Shown in pieces: positions 18,001 to 26,372 of a stretch of DNA of 64,000 nt. How positions within the stretch are numbered: the stretch's first letter is position 1; each line of letters opens with the position of its first letter. The notes beneath the pieces are model-generated. The model was not told the DNA's origin, searched no databases, and was given only the letters and a program-made list of their open reading frames with translations. The translations under genes and the position numbers were made by a program. This DNA is from Sphingomonas endophytica (GTDB lineage Bacteria; Pseudomonadota; Alphaproteobacteria; Sphingomonadales; Sphingomonadaceae). Location: NCBI RefSeq assembly GCF_001476895.1, contig NZ_LDTB01000025.1, positions 1-64,000 on the forward strand. The letters are read 5' to 3'.

Positions 18001-18611
18001 ATGATCGTGACGCGGCTCGGGATCGACTGCGCGAAGGGGCTGTCGACCTTCTTCGCGTTCCGCCCGATCTGGTAACGCAGGTGGACGTAGGCGCAGCCGG
18101 TGTAGCGGCGGGATAATCCCATACGCGGACCGATGTTGATCGCGTTTGCCGGCGAACCTTCCAAGACCGTTGCAACCTGCAGCCACTTCGCCATGTCGCC
18201 CAGGACGCCGCCGGCTGCGGTCCACACCAGCTTGTCGTCAAACCAGATCTCGCGAATGGCCTGGACGCGGTGCGAGGCGGTGACGATGAAGCGATGCAGA
18301 AACTTCTGGTCTGACGACCATTCCTGATCGCGCAGGTCGGTCGCCATCGCGGTCGATCCCAGCACGATCTTGCGCGGCTCGCGGACATTGATCGATACGG
18401 TAAGACGGTCGCCTGACGACGCCAGCGTCGCCGGCGCCTTCGGTTTCGGCTCCAGCAGCGACGCGCCCGCCGCCACGACCTGCATCGCCGCGACCACGGG
18501 ACCGCCGACCGCGACCGCCACGAAATTGAGGGTGCCGCGCAGCAGCCCCTTCGGGCCATCGATGATCAGGCCACCGATCGGGCCGTAGACATGGCGCAGT
18601 GCTTTCGCCAT
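15072..18611 (-). CDS. tail tip / host specificity protein (gpJ-like)
   Basis: 1179 aa from the ATG at 18611, which overlaps the upstream stop (ATGA). The N-terminal TM-like segment (FVAVAVGGPVVAAM) and the tail-hub-like core (to about residue 600) match GTA/lambda J-type tip proteins. Further on, short collagen-like pieces (GRKGERGADG, GENGTIGADG, DGENGADG) separate domains that would reach the cell surface. It is the most likely receptor-binding component. A long extension to 18947 in the same frame is arginine-rich and not coding. Confidence 0.85.
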   Translation of the reverse strand: MAKALRHVYGPIGGLIIDGPKGLLRGTLNFVAVAVGGPVVAAMQVVAAGASLLEPKPKAPATLASSGDRLTVSINVREPRKIVLGSTAMATDLRDQEWSSDQKFLHRFIVTASHRVQAIREIWFDDKLVWTAAGGVLGDMAKWLQVATVLEGSPANAINIGPRMGLSRRYTGCAYVHLRYQIGRNAKKVDSPFAQSIPSRVTIIGDGAPVYDPRRDSTVPGGSGPQRANDQSTWEWNESAGRNPALAMLFYLLGWRINGRLAVGKGLPPARINLTSFIDAANLCDEPVAKASGGTEPRYRCDGVLSEGDATEAVLDNLKSTMNAVLDDVDGRLRVTVLHNDLAAPIGELGTADVLGAFTWQQTLPLDDSVSVIRGSFVDPSPASLYQQPDYPEVAIASRDGIERSQTVNYPLVQSASQAQRLSKQRLQRMLYGGTFTATFQSTAWKFQKGDVVRFSFAPLGWYQKLFRIADMATQVDGKVPMMLREENAAIYAWDASDAAPVTGVAPTSYDPMLWPIIAGIADVDARLGLVFNDNVITSGREKRDFAREWRGLEAQFLALDARYQVLGSPADLYGARTDAHDGYQALAAVLAGMNPAWDDTTLDTNVDGAALNQRWIATRQQIEAFAAAITGRKGERGADGASAFTLVDVAWTNFPKPNEVYKNGGGDDWTGKARTGEFYNGAASVAGTMDPGCFIGLTTDPTANASYDTIDYGLHYSSNGSYYADRNGIPFWEGAAGAGPRRGQVVSDGKVVRYIIDGYGTVCSHPVNARDEQLYGVFAVAPVGNSIRGITFSGGGAVGSPGASAPLVLTQWSINGVDGWHDNYFGADAYFRQSNDNRATWGPAVRGVGENGTIGADGSTESIIFLRSAVVPATPARDGGDPPPGWSDSPGNGTDFIWMSKSTFKAGVQQKDWSAPQRVSAKDGENGADGFTVEVSVASLSVSCDYLGQPKDGALPIPFTVKVLRGTTDVTSSVSFGTQSSSSGVTVGTIDAAGGRFQLEAIGGDGGFVLMSMSIGGVALPSKRIPIMKNSDQPPPSNITGVSRSFGARVGSTVYEDANASPEAAVLTASASGTIKFAASGSYAAATSGNQYRYIDIEGKVQIRSSGSSSWSDASGPVAGTRASYYPNDGPDPGDIVIEGQIGGLTKDANYEFRFIGRVTAGSTTVTRIYGGIINVSV

Positions 18612-19027
18612 CAGCCGACGCTCCAGGCGTTGACCCAGCTCGCGCGCTCGACCGTCACCCAGCCGGGCGTACCGTCGACCTCTCCGACGAAGATTGCGCG
18701 CGGGCCAAGGCACACGCCGGCGATGCCGTCCGACATGACGACGTCCCCACGCCTCGCGAACGCCGGCGCGACCGCTGGCAGTGCCGCGGCGATCGTCGCC
18801 TCCAGCGTGCCTGCCCCGAGGCGCCGCAACGCACGGACGCTGCCGCGCGCCGTCGTGTAGCGGCCGCGATAGGCGGCGGCGAGATCGACGCCGGTCTGCG
18901 CCAGCACGGCGCCGGCGGCGAACAACGCGCAGTCCAGCTCGCCCCATCGAAAGGATGAGCCTTCCAGGGACGCGACATAGTCGTGCAGCCGCTGCTCCCA
19001 GTCGGGCAGACGCTCGATCATCGGCAT
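18611..19027 (-). CDS. tail assembly protein (DUF6950, NlpC/P60-like position)
   Basis: 138 aa. The start RLPDWEQRLHDYVASLEG, then SFRWGELDCALFAAGAV, is typical of DUF6950, which fills the slot of the lambda K-type peptidase. Cys33 in LDCALF is the only cysteine of a possible catalytic centre, and RRGDVVM lies where the His-bearing strand is found in relatives. A role at the tail tip is inferred from order. Confidence 0.75.
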   Translation of the reverse strand: MPMIERLPDWEQRLHDYVASLEGSSFRWGELDCALFAAGAVLAQTGVDLAAAYRGRYTTARGSVRALRRLGAGTLEATIAAALPAVAPAFARRGDVVMSDGIAGVCLGPRAIFVGEVDGTPGWVTVERASWVNAWSVG

Positions 19028-19032
19028 CGCTT

Positions 19033-19689
19033 TCAGAAAAGAGAACGGATCGCGTGGGCGCTCATGGCGCGCGGGCTGTCGAAGCTGACCCTGGTGTTAT
19101 CGATCAGGGGGCTGCCGCTGTTGCCGTTCGCGATAGCGATCGCCGCGCGCGCCGACAGGTCGCCCGGGTCGAACAACTCCTGGTCCTGGTAGGACCGGTT
19201 GGAGGCCTGGCTATAGGCGGCGAGATACGCCTCGATCGTCAGATTGATCGTCTGGCCGCCGACCGGATCGCCGGTGATCGACAATGCGGTCATCCAGCCG
19301 GTGTAGTAAGACTGGATCGCACCGCGCTGGACGCCGTCCTCGTCGCGGATCATGCGCCACAGGCGCGCGGTGCGCCCCTGCCACGTCGCGCCGTCCCCGA
19401 TCAGCGCGAGCAGACCCGCGTCGAGCGTCAGGATGCCCGACAGCTTGGCCGTCACCGCCTCCGAGCCGCCGTCCTTGGCGCGGACGGGGCCGATATCGAC
19501 CACGGTCGGATCGATCCCGTCGAAGGTGAAGCCGTCGAGCTCGGAGTCACCCGTGCCCTGCACGACGAGCGACCGTCCGGCGGTGCAGGCGCGCAGCGGG
19601 TCGCCCAGGATGTCGAGGTAAGCGAAGAAGACCGGGCGGATGACCTGAAGGTCGAGCGCGGCCGATGCCGCGGCGTCGGGGCGGCTCAT
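19033..19689 (-). CDS. minor tail protein
   Basis: 218 aa, with a 4-bp overlap with the upstream gene. The sequence (VIRPVFFAYLDILGDPLRAC ... GWMTALSITGDPVGGQT) resembles distal tail proteins found after tape-measure genes in sphingomonad prophages. The exact counterpart is uncertain. Confidence 0.65.
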   Translation of the reverse strand: MSRPDAAASAALDLQVIRPVFFAYLDILGDPLRACTAGRSLVVQGTGDSELDGFTFDGIDPTVVDIGPVRAKDGGSEAVTAKLSGILTLDAGLLALIGDGATWQGRTARLWRMIRDEDGVQRGAIQSYYTGWMTALSITGDPVGGQTINLTIEAYLAAYSQASNRSYQDQELFDPGDLSARAAIAIANGNSGSPLIDNTRVSFDSPRAMSAHAIRSLF

Positions 19690-20297
19690 CGCGCCTCCTC
19701 GATGGCGAGCGGGAAGGTGTACGTCTGACCGACGTCGACGTCCCAGCCCGGCGGCTCGCTCGTCTGCCGCACCAAGGCGAAGGGCTCGCCGATCTCGACC
19801 AGCGCATCCGCCGCCGGGGCCTCGCCCAGCTCGGGACCGAAAGCGGCGATCGCGGTACCCGCGCCGTCGCTGACGAGATCGCGGGTGAGGCAGACGAGCC
19901 GCTGATGCCCGCTCGGCAGCGGCACGGTCATGAGCTCACCGCACAGCAGCACCGCGGTCGACGCCGGCAGGCCCTTCAGCGGCAACGTGTCGCCACCCGT
20001 CGCCCCGCTGGCGACGCGCGGATTGGCGATCGTCGTCTGGCGCTGGCGCTCGATCGCGACCAGCGGGAAGACGTGGCGCTGACCGCGCAGCGCGGTGAAG
20101 AAACCGCGCCAGCGGAGCGCCGCCCGCTCCCCGATAATAGTCACAAAGGTGCCGGTCGCGCTCCACAGCCCCGCGCCGGGCAGGCCGACCAGCTTGCTGG
20201 TGTTGGTCCAGCCGGAGCGATTGACGGTCGCGGGCTCCGCGCACCGCCATTTGATGCCGCGCAGCGGGAGCCGCGCGGGTGGTTGGATAATGGCCAT
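19686..20297 (-). CDS. distal tail protein
   Basis: 203 aa. No catalytic motif; a beta-rich composition and its place right after the tape measure suggest the distal tail (Dit-like) component. ATGA-type overlap with 19033-19689. Confidence 0.62.
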   Translation of the reverse strand: MAIIQPPARLPLRGIKWRCAEPATVNRSGWTNTSKLVGLPGAGLWSATGTFVTIIGERAALRWRGFFTALRGQRHVFPLVAIERQRQTTIANPRVASGATGGDTLPLKGLPASTAVLLCGELMTVPLPSGHQRLVCLTRDLVSDGAGTAIAAFGPELGEAPAADALVEIGEPFALVRQTSEPPGWDVDVGQTYTFPLAIEEAR

Positions 20298-20307
20298 GCT
20301 GGATCTC

Positions 20308-23300
20308 TCAGATGCGCGGGCGGCCGTAGGCGGCGATGGTCTGCGCGGAGGCGGCGTCGATGATCTCGGGCGCGGTGGCCCGGACCACCTCCACCGCGAC
20401 CCCGACCGCGCGCTTGTCGATCGTCGCGTGCAGGTCGTCGCTGAGCGCGACCCGCAACGTCATGTTGCGGCCCGGCTGAAGCCCGCCCCGCGCCGATAGC
20501 GGGAGCGTCGGTGCGCGCAGGTTCGCGATCGAACCGCCATTCGCGAAGCGCGGCAGGCGATTGTCGTTGATCGCGTGGAGCAGCGGCAGGTTCTCACGGG
20601 TCGCCCGCTCGTTGACGATGAATTCGCCGTTGCTGACGCGGATTGCCCCCTTTCCGTTACGCAGGATCGCCAGAATGCTGTCGGAACGACCGGTTCCCGG
20701 CCCGACGATCCGGCCACCCGGCGTGCCGCCGTCCGCGAAGCCCGGCAGCTCGCCGATCGCACCGCCATCCGCCATTCCCGGGGTCGCCCCGCCGATGGCG
20801 GCGACGATCGCCTTCTGGATCGCCAGCCGTGCCAGATCGGCGATGATACTCCCGACGACCTCCCCCGCGACGCCCTTGAGCTTGAGCAGATTGGTGACGG
20901 CGCTGGCGGTCGCGCGCGACCCGGCGTCCTCCAGCGACTGGAAGCCGCGCACCGCCGCCTCCTCGAACGCGCTGCGCGTATCGCCGGTGACCTTCTGCAA
21001 CCGGTCCCGGTACTGATCGAGCGGTGACGCATTGTCGCGATCCGATCGCGCCCGCTCGGCCCGCTCGATACGCGACAGCCCGCCGAGCTGCTCGGCAGCG
21101 CGCTGCACTTCGACGGGATCCTGCGAGGTATCGCGAACCCTCTCCAGCGCCTTCCGGCGTAGCTGCTGCTCGGCCTCCAGAATGTCGCGCGCGATCTTGC
21201 GCCGCTCCGCCTGGGTAACAGCCAGATCCTCGCTGATCCGGAGCTGCGCCAGGCGCGATTGCAGATCGTCTTCCTCGGCGGTGTAGCGCCGCTCGATCGT
21301 GCGCGTCGCCGCCGCGACCTTGATGTTCTGCACGCGCTGGACGCGGGTCGCTTCGTTGATTGACTGCAGATGCGCCGCCTGGGCGAGCGTGATCTCACCC
21401 GCCTCGAACTCATTCGCGATCTTCTTCTCGGTCGCGGCGGCTTCCGCGTCGATGCTTTCGCGCAGCAGCTGGTCGCGTTGCTCCTCACTGCCGGCGGTGC
21501 GCCGCGTGGCATCGAGAAGCCGTTGCCGGGCAGCGCGCTCCTGATCCGTATATTCGCTGTCGTCGTGCAGGACCGCCTTGCGCGCCGTTTCGGCTCGCCG
21601 GTCGAGCGTGGCCTGTGACGGCCCGCGCGGCGCGGCCTTGCCGAAAGCGACATGGAACACCTTCTGGTCGCGCTCGACCAACAGCTGCCGGATCGCGACG
21701 CCTTCCTTGGCGAAGGCATCGCGGATCTTGCTGACGGTCAGACCGGGCGCAAAGCCGATGTCGATCGCCTGCCCGCGTTCATGATCGCTGGTGCCGGGCT
21801 TCGCGACGGGACCGTTATGCCGACCTGCCAGCTTGTCGGCGTAGAGCTGCTCCTGCCGTTCGCGCGTACGCAGGCCGCTGGTCACGCGGCCGCCGATACT
21901 GGCGGCGATGCGGGTCGCCTCCGCCACGTCGATCGTCCGGCCGATCTGGTTGTCGTTGCCGAGGCGGCTGGCGCTACGCTGCGCGCGCTGCGCGTTGCCG
22001 ATCTCTGCCTGCTCCTGTTGCTTCAACAGGACAAGACGCCGCTTCAGCACGCCATTGATCGTTTCCTCGGCGGTCGCCTTCCGCTTGGCGACGTCAATCA
22101 GACCACCATCGCCCTCGTACCGATCCTTTATGGCCGCGATCGGATCGATGGCGAGGTCGGCACGCTCCGCCACGAGGTTCTTGCGGGTCTCGAGCAGGGT
22201 CGCATTCGCAGCCTTGATCGATCTGTCGACAGTCGCGAGGCGGCGCTCCAGATCGGTCACCTGCTGCTGCGCCGCCACCCGTCCGACCGCGATGCCGCCC
22301 TCCGGATCGGCTGGTGCTGCATTGGCGCGCTCTTCTTCGGCCCGTGCCTTCTCCAGCTCGGCCGCGAGATCCGCGCGGGTCTTCTGCAATCCGGCCAGGT
22401 CGTTCTTCGCGCGGATGTTCTGCCGTTCGGCATTGGTCTTCAGCGCGTCGTTCTGCTTCTGAAGCTCGTCGGTCAGCGCCCGCACGTCCTCGATCAGACC
22501 GCGCTCGGTCCTCGCGAACAGCTTCTTCGCCGCCTCGGCGGTCGCCGTCTTCTTGGCATTCTCGCCAAGTTTGTCGACCTCGTCGTCCAGCTCGCTGCCG
22601 AGCAGGTCGATATCCTTCGTCAGCGCGCCGACCACCAGCATCGCGCCGGTGATCGCCAGCCCCCATGGGCCGATCATGAAACGGGCGAAACTGCCGGCCT
22701 TGCCCTCGATCATCGAGAACTGCCCGGCCAGCTGGCCGCCCTGAATGGCGACCACCTGGAAGATGTTCGCACCCATCGACAGCTGCGTAAACGTGTCCTG
22801 GACCTGGTACGACGCGCCCTGCATGGCCGCACGAACCGCCCCCGTCGTCGCGACGAGCTGGTTCGACGGCCCGATCGCGCCGGTCACCGCTTCGGCATGT
22901 GCGCGAAGCCGCCCCCGCGAGACGTCGGTCGCCATGCCATATTCGCGCTGGGTGATGATCCCGGCCTTCAGCAGCGCGTCGGCCCGGTCCATCTCGGCGT
23001 TGAAGCGCTGCTGCGCGAGATACATCGGGTCGATCTCGGCCCGTAGCATATCCGCCGCTGCCGCCAATGCGCGCGTCTCGACCGCCGCCTGCCGTTCGTT
23101 GAGGGCAAGCTGCTCGGCCTGCGCGGCCGATTGTGCGATGCGCTGGTGCTTGGTGACGAACAGCTCGGTCGCCTCGCCGCTCTTCAGCAGCTCGATCTCG
23201 ACGCGCTCCAGCGCGCCGGCCTCGGCCAGCAGCGCGGCGGCTTTCCGCTCGGCTTCCTGCTGCGATGCGCGGGTGGCCTGGATAAACAGGCGTGTCGCCT

Positions 23301-23709
23301 CGCTGGTGTCGCCGACCCGCGCGGCAGTGCGTTGCGCGGCTTCCCCGATAAGCTCGAACGCGCGCGCCTGATCCTGCGCCGCCGCGGCCCCGGCGCGGAT
23401 GTCGTCCGCGCCAAGGTTGACCCGGCCGTCGATCGTCGGCCCCTTGATCGCCTGCGCGGCGATCCGCTGAACCTGCGAGAAGCTGGCCTCGAACGACTTC
23501 TCCGCGCGCGTGGCGGCATCGTCGGCGAGCGCGGCGAAGCTGCCAAAGCGCTTCCCCATCTCGCCGATCGACTGCTCGACGTTGCGCGCCATGCGATCGG
23601 CACGACGCTCGAAGCGATCGATCGGCTGCTCGCCTTCGGCGAGGTGACGGCGGAGCAGCTCGGTCGCGGCATCGACCTGCAGCAGCAGACGTTCGGTGGT
23701 CTCCGCCAT
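20308..23709 (-). CDS. tape measure protein with embedded M15 peptidase domain
   Basis: 1133 aa, mostly helical. The N-terminus (RLLLQVDAATELLRRHLAEG) and two hydrophobic segments near residues 310-365 are typical of tape measures. At about 595-690 it contains a D-Ala-D-Ala carboxypeptidase-like (M15) domain: SGLRTRERQEQLY, SDHERGQAID (His643, Asp650) and VFHVAFG (His686), the full zinc triad. This would help the tail cross the cell wall. The length sets the tail length, roughly 170 nm by the usual 1.5 A per residue rule. Confidence 0.9.
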   Translation of the reverse strand: MAETTERLLLQVDAATELLRRHLAEGEQPIDRFERRADRMARNVEQSIGEMGKRFGSFAALADDAATRAEKSFEASFSQVQRIAAQAIKGPTIDGRVNLGADDIRAGAAAAQDQARAFELIGEAAQRTAARVGDTSEATRLFIQATRASQQEAERKAAALLAEAGALERVEIELLKSGEATELFVTKHQRIAQSAAQAEQLALNERQAAVETRALAAAADMLRAEIDPMYLAQQRFNAEMDRADALLKAGIITQREYGMATDVSRGRLRAHAEAVTGAIGPSNQLVATTGAVRAAMQGASYQVQDTFTQLSMGANIFQVVAIQGGQLAGQFSMIEGKAGSFARFMIGPWGLAITGAMLVVGALTKDIDLLGSELDDEVDKLGENAKKTATAEAAKKLFARTERGLIEDVRALTDELQKQNDALKTNAERQNIRAKNDLAGLQKTRADLAAELEKARAEEERANAAPADPEGGIAVGRVAAQQQVTDLERRLATVDRSIKAANATLLETRKNLVAERADLAIDPIAAIKDRYEGDGGLIDVAKRKATAEETINGVLKRRLVLLKQQEQAEIGNAQRAQRSASRLGNDNQIGRTIDVAEATRIAASIGGRVTSGLRTRERQEQLYADKLAGRHNGPVAKPGTSDHERGQAIDIGFAPGLTVSKIRDAFAKEGVAIRQLLVERDQKVFHVAFGKAAPRGPSQATLDRRAETARKAVLHDDSEYTDQERAARQRLLDATRRTAGSEEQRDQLLRESIDAEAAATEKKIANEFEAGEITLAQAAHLQSINEATRVQRVQNIKVAAATRTIERRYTAEEDDLQSRLAQLRISEDLAVTQAERRKIARDILEAEQQLRRKALERVRDTSQDPVEVQRAAEQLGGLSRIERAERARSDRDNASPLDQYRDRLQKVTGDTRSAFEEAAVRGFQSLEDAGSRATASAVTNLLKLKGVAGEVVGSIIADLARLAIQKAIVAAIGGATPGMADGGAIGELPGFADGGTPGGRIVGPGTGRSDSILAILRNGKGAIRVSNGEFIVNERATRENLPLLHAINDNRLPRFANGGSIANLRAPTLPLSARGGLQPGRNMTLRVALSDDLHATIDKRAVGVAVEVVRATAPEIIDAASAQTIAAYGRPRI

Positions 23710-23721
23710 GCGCGCCTCCTG

Positions 23722-23853
23722 TCAGCTGCCGTCGTCAGGCGGCGGGGGCGGTTGCATCCGCTCCCAGGCACTGACCGCATCCCAATATTCGACCGGGGTG
23801 GCGGTCCAGAACTCGCGCGGCCGCCACCCAAGGGCCGCGACCGCGAAGCCCAT
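23722..23853 (-). CDS. short tail assembly chaperone (TAC_6/GTA type)
   Basis: 43 aa, found by reading the gap. The ATG at 23853 overlaps the stop of the upstream gene (ATGA). The sequence has the family core LGWRPREFWTATPVEYWDAV and a proline-rich end. Together with the upstream gene it forms the chaperone pair before the tape measure, in the position where lambda uses a G/GT frameshift; here two coupled genes do the job. Confidence 0.82.
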   Translation of the reverse strand: MGFAVAALGWRPREFWTATPVEYWDAVSAWERMQPPPPPDDGS

Positions 23854-24278
23854 CAGCCGACGACGGGGGCTTCGTCCGTCGTCTTCGTCGTCGCCGTCGG
23901 CTTCAGATTTCCCGCGCTGTCATATCCGCCCGTCACGGCCAGCGAGAGCATGGCGGCGATGGTCTTCAGGCAGCCGTGGAAGCCCTGATCGCTGTCCAGG
24001 ATCAGTCGGCCGATCCGCGGCGCGGTCGCACCGGCCGCATCCCGGCTGTCCGCGTCGCGGCCCCAGGCCCTGATCGCCTCGGTCGCGATCTGCGCGGTTT
24101 CACCCAGCGTCAGCGTGGCGTTCAGCGCCGATCGCGCGATGTCGACCAGCCCGCGGCCGAGTGCCTTCTCGGTTGCGTCGATCGCCTCGTAGGACGGGCG
24201 CAGGCCCATCTCCACACCGGCGAGCGTCAACGACAACTCGCCGCGATCCTCGACCGCCGATCGGGACACGTCGCTCAC
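23853..24278 (-). CDS. GTA-like tail assembly chaperone (TAC_11)
   Basis: 141 aa. LTLAGVEMGLRPSYEAIDAT, then EKALGRGLVDIARSAL, is the recognisable core of the gp10-like chaperone of gene transfer agents. The C-terminal half is less conserved. It is coupled at both ends by ATGA overlaps. Confidence 0.78.
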   Translation of the reverse strand: MSDVSRSAVEDRGELSLTLAGVEMGLRPSYEAIDATEKALGRGLVDIARSALNATLTLGETAQIATEAIRAWGRDADSRDAAGATAPRIGRLILDSDQGFHGCLKTIAAMLSLAVTGGYDSAGNLKPTATTKTTDEAPVVG

Positions 24279-24574
24279 TTCGTCACCGCCTTGGTCGCAG
24301 CGACCTCGGGCACGGCGGGATCGGGCAGCTCGGCGTAGATGCGTCGGATGCCCGGCAGCGCCTCCGGATCACTGGCGATCGCGCGTGCCAGCTCGATCCC
24401 GGGCAGCTCGTTCCTGTCAAGGAATGGCCGAAGCGCGGCTGCCGCGCGATCGGCGCCCGCGGACAGGATCGTGTCGATCTCGCGCGCGGAACAGCCGGTC
24501 GCGGCGATCAGCTGCTGGTCGAGATTGGACGGGGGCGTGATCTTCACGTCCCGGCCAGCAAGGGTCAGGTTCAT
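24275..24574 (-). CDS. small tail-region protein
   Basis: 99 aa, helical, acidic. No family recognised. It lies between the tail tube and chaperone genes and overlaps the latter by 4 bp, so it probably belongs to tail assembly. Confidence 0.6.
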   Translation of the reverse strand: MNLTLAGRDVKITPPSNLDQQLIAATGCSAREIDTILSAGADRAAAALRPFLDRNELPGIELARAIASDPEALPGIRRIYAELPDPAVPEVAATKAVTK

Positions 24575-24587
24575 GGCCGGAGGCTCC

Positions 24588-25013
24588 TTACGAGAGGGTG
24601 TCGACGGTGGGGGCGGCGGCGAGCGTCAGCGTCACGCCGACGGTGACGCTGGAACCCTGCTCGAACGACTGGTTGTCGAGGCCGGTGTACATCAGCGCTT
24701 CGAACACCACGTCGCCGGTCGCGAACGGCTTCTTGCGGATCTGGTAGACCTCGGTCGCGTCGGATTTGTCGAGCGTCTCCATCCGGGTGTAGCCAGTGGG
24801 GTCGGGCAGGTCCGGGATCATCTGCTGCGACAGCGTCAACGACCGGAGACCGGGCTGCTGGGTGTCGTAACCCTCGGTATCCTTCGTCGCGTTCGACGAG
24901 AAATTCTTGCCGCCGTTGCGGGTCAGATTGCCCTGACCGGCGGGCTGCGAAAACGTGGTGCCATCGGCACCGCGCAGGAACAGGCGGTAATTGTTGCCGA
25001 GCTTCTTCGCCAT
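24588..25013 (-). CDS. major tail (tube) protein
   Basis: 141 aa. The N-terminus KKLGNNYRLFLRGADGTTF, the central SSNATKDTEGYDTQQPGLRS and the C-terminal beta strands match the tail tube proteins of siphophages and GTA-like tails. It polymerises into the tail tube. Confidence 0.8.
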   Translation of the reverse strand: MAKKLGNNYRLFLRGADGTTFSQPAGQGNLTRNGGKNFSSNATKDTEGYDTQQPGLRSLTLSQQMIPDLPDPTGYTRMETLDKSDATEVYQIRKKPFATGDVVFEALMYTGLDNQSFEQGSSVTVGVTLTLAAAPTVDTLS

Positions 25014-25076
25014 GCGGTTTCTCCCATGCGAAAGGCCACGCTGGCGTAGCGCGGCGGGGGTGGTGGAGGAGGCGGG

Positions 25077-25466
25077 TCAGCCCTCGAGGGCGACGAAGCT
25101 GAAGATGCTGACGCCGGAATAGTCACCGTCGTCGCCGAGCACCGCGTCATCGTTCTCGAAGGCGCCGACGATCGTCCAGCCGGGCTGGTGCAGCGTTTCG
25201 CCATCGAGTGCCGCGTCGACCTGGGCGAGCAACGCCAGCAGCGGCGCGCGCTCGCTGGCCTCGACAAGGGTGATGATGTGAACCGTGACGATGCGGTCGC
25301 GACTTGGTTCCTTGCCGGGCAGCCGCGCGCTGCTCATGTCGCCGATGATGACCAGCGGATATGGCGCATCCTCGGGCACGTCCTGATAGACACGCGCGAC
25401 GGTGACCGACGACGACAGCGCTTCGTAGATCGCGGCCTCAACGGCTTCCTTGGCGCTAGTCGCCAT
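25077..25466 (-). CDS. tail completion protein (DUF3168)
   Basis: 129 aa from the ATG at 25466, chosen over an 11-codon extension because EAVEAAIYEALSSSVTVA is the normal DUF3168 beginning. YPLVIIGDMSS and VTVHIITLVEASERAPLLAL complete the pattern. It overlaps the end of the upstream gene by 11 bp. Relatives close the head-proximal end of the tail. Confidence 0.8.
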   Translation of the reverse strand: MATSAKEAVEAAIYEALSSSVTVARVYQDVPEDAPYPLVIIGDMSSARLPGKEPSRDRIVTVHIITLVEASERAPLLALLAQVDAALDGETLHQPGWTIVGAFENDDAVLGDDGDYSGVSIFSFVALEG

Positions 25467-26031
25467 CGCGGCCTCCGATCGTTTGCAGTGCGCGAGCATA
25501 GATCCCGCGCAGGTTCGCGCTCAGCTCGGCACGGAGATCGCGGTAGCGTCCGGTCACGAAGCGCTTCCCCTCCATTGCGCGAACTCGCATCTGGTAGGGG
25601 CTGCCGATCGGCGTTCCCTTGTTCGGGCCACGCCGCCGCAACCGGTCATCGGAAATGTGGAATACTGTCCGCCGGATGCCGCCGTTCCGATTATTCCCAA
25701 CAAGCGTGCGGGCTTTGATATGGCGGGTGACCCGCACGATCTGCTCCGTACGCCCCAAGTCCTGAATTCGACCGTAGAATAACTTTGCCCGACCGCGCGG
25801 CGAACCGATCAGCCCGACCTGCAGCCGCAACGTCGTCGTCAGTATCTTCTGCGTCAGCCCGGCGATCAGCCGCCCACTCTTGCGCGGCGCGCGCGCACGT
25901 ACCGCCGCGAGGATCCGCCGGCCCGTAACGCTCAGCTCAACGATGATCTCGTGCCGCACGGCCTCGGGCAGGCGGCGAAGCAATTTGCGCACCCGCCCGG
26001 AACCGCGCACGACGTGTCGGCGGAAGGTCAT
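25456..26031 (-). CDS. HK97 gp10-like head-tail joining protein
   Basis: 191 aa from the ATG at 26031 (ATGA overlap with the upstream stop). VTGRRILAAVRARAPRKSGR, then LIAGLTQKIL, is the gp10 signature; the rest is basic. I discard the 30-codon upstream extension because it overlaps the neighbouring gene. Confidence 0.78.
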   Translation of the reverse strand: MTFRRHVVRGSGRVRKLLRRLPEAVRHEIIVELSVTGRRILAAVRARAPRKSGRLIAGLTQKILTTTLRLQVGLIGSPRGRAKLFYGRIQDLGRTEQIVRVTRHIKARTLVGNNRNGGIRRTVFHISDDRLRRRGPNKGTPIGSPYQMRVRAMEGKRFVTGRYRDLRAELSANLRGIYARALQTIGGRDGD

Positions 26032-26372
26032 GCGGTGCGCTCGCTGAGGCAGGTCATGACCAGGCCATCGCCTGCGGAATTCGGCGCTGCCGCTTTTACC
26101 TGCATGACGATCGTGCCCCACCGGACGCGATGAGACGGAGTCACGTCGTCACGAATTCGTATCTCGACACGCCATAGCTGGGCGGAGCGCTCCACGCTTT
26201 GCCGGACCGCTTCGTCCCCGCGCAGAGCGATCACCTCCGCCCAGGGTTTGGCATAGGCCTTCCAGCCGCCGGTTGCAGGGTTGGGCTTGCGCCCGCCGCG
26301 GCCATTGTCGATGTCGTCGGGAGCGAGCAGTGTCACCTGATGCTTCAGGCGCGTCGACGACAAAGCGGTCAT
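26028..26372 (-). CDS. head-tail adaptor / head closure protein
   Basis: 114 aa. LKHQVTLLAPDDIDNGRGGR, then AKPWAEVIALRGDEAVRQ, is typical of the SPP1 gp16-like closure family. Coupled to both neighbours by 4-bp overlaps. Confidence 0.8.
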   Translation of the reverse strand: MTALSSTRLKHQVTLLAPDDIDNGRGGRKPNPATGGWKAYAKPWAEVIALRGDEAVRQSVERSAQLWRVEIRIRDDVTPSHRVRWGTIVMQVKAAAPNSAGDGLVMTCLSERTA

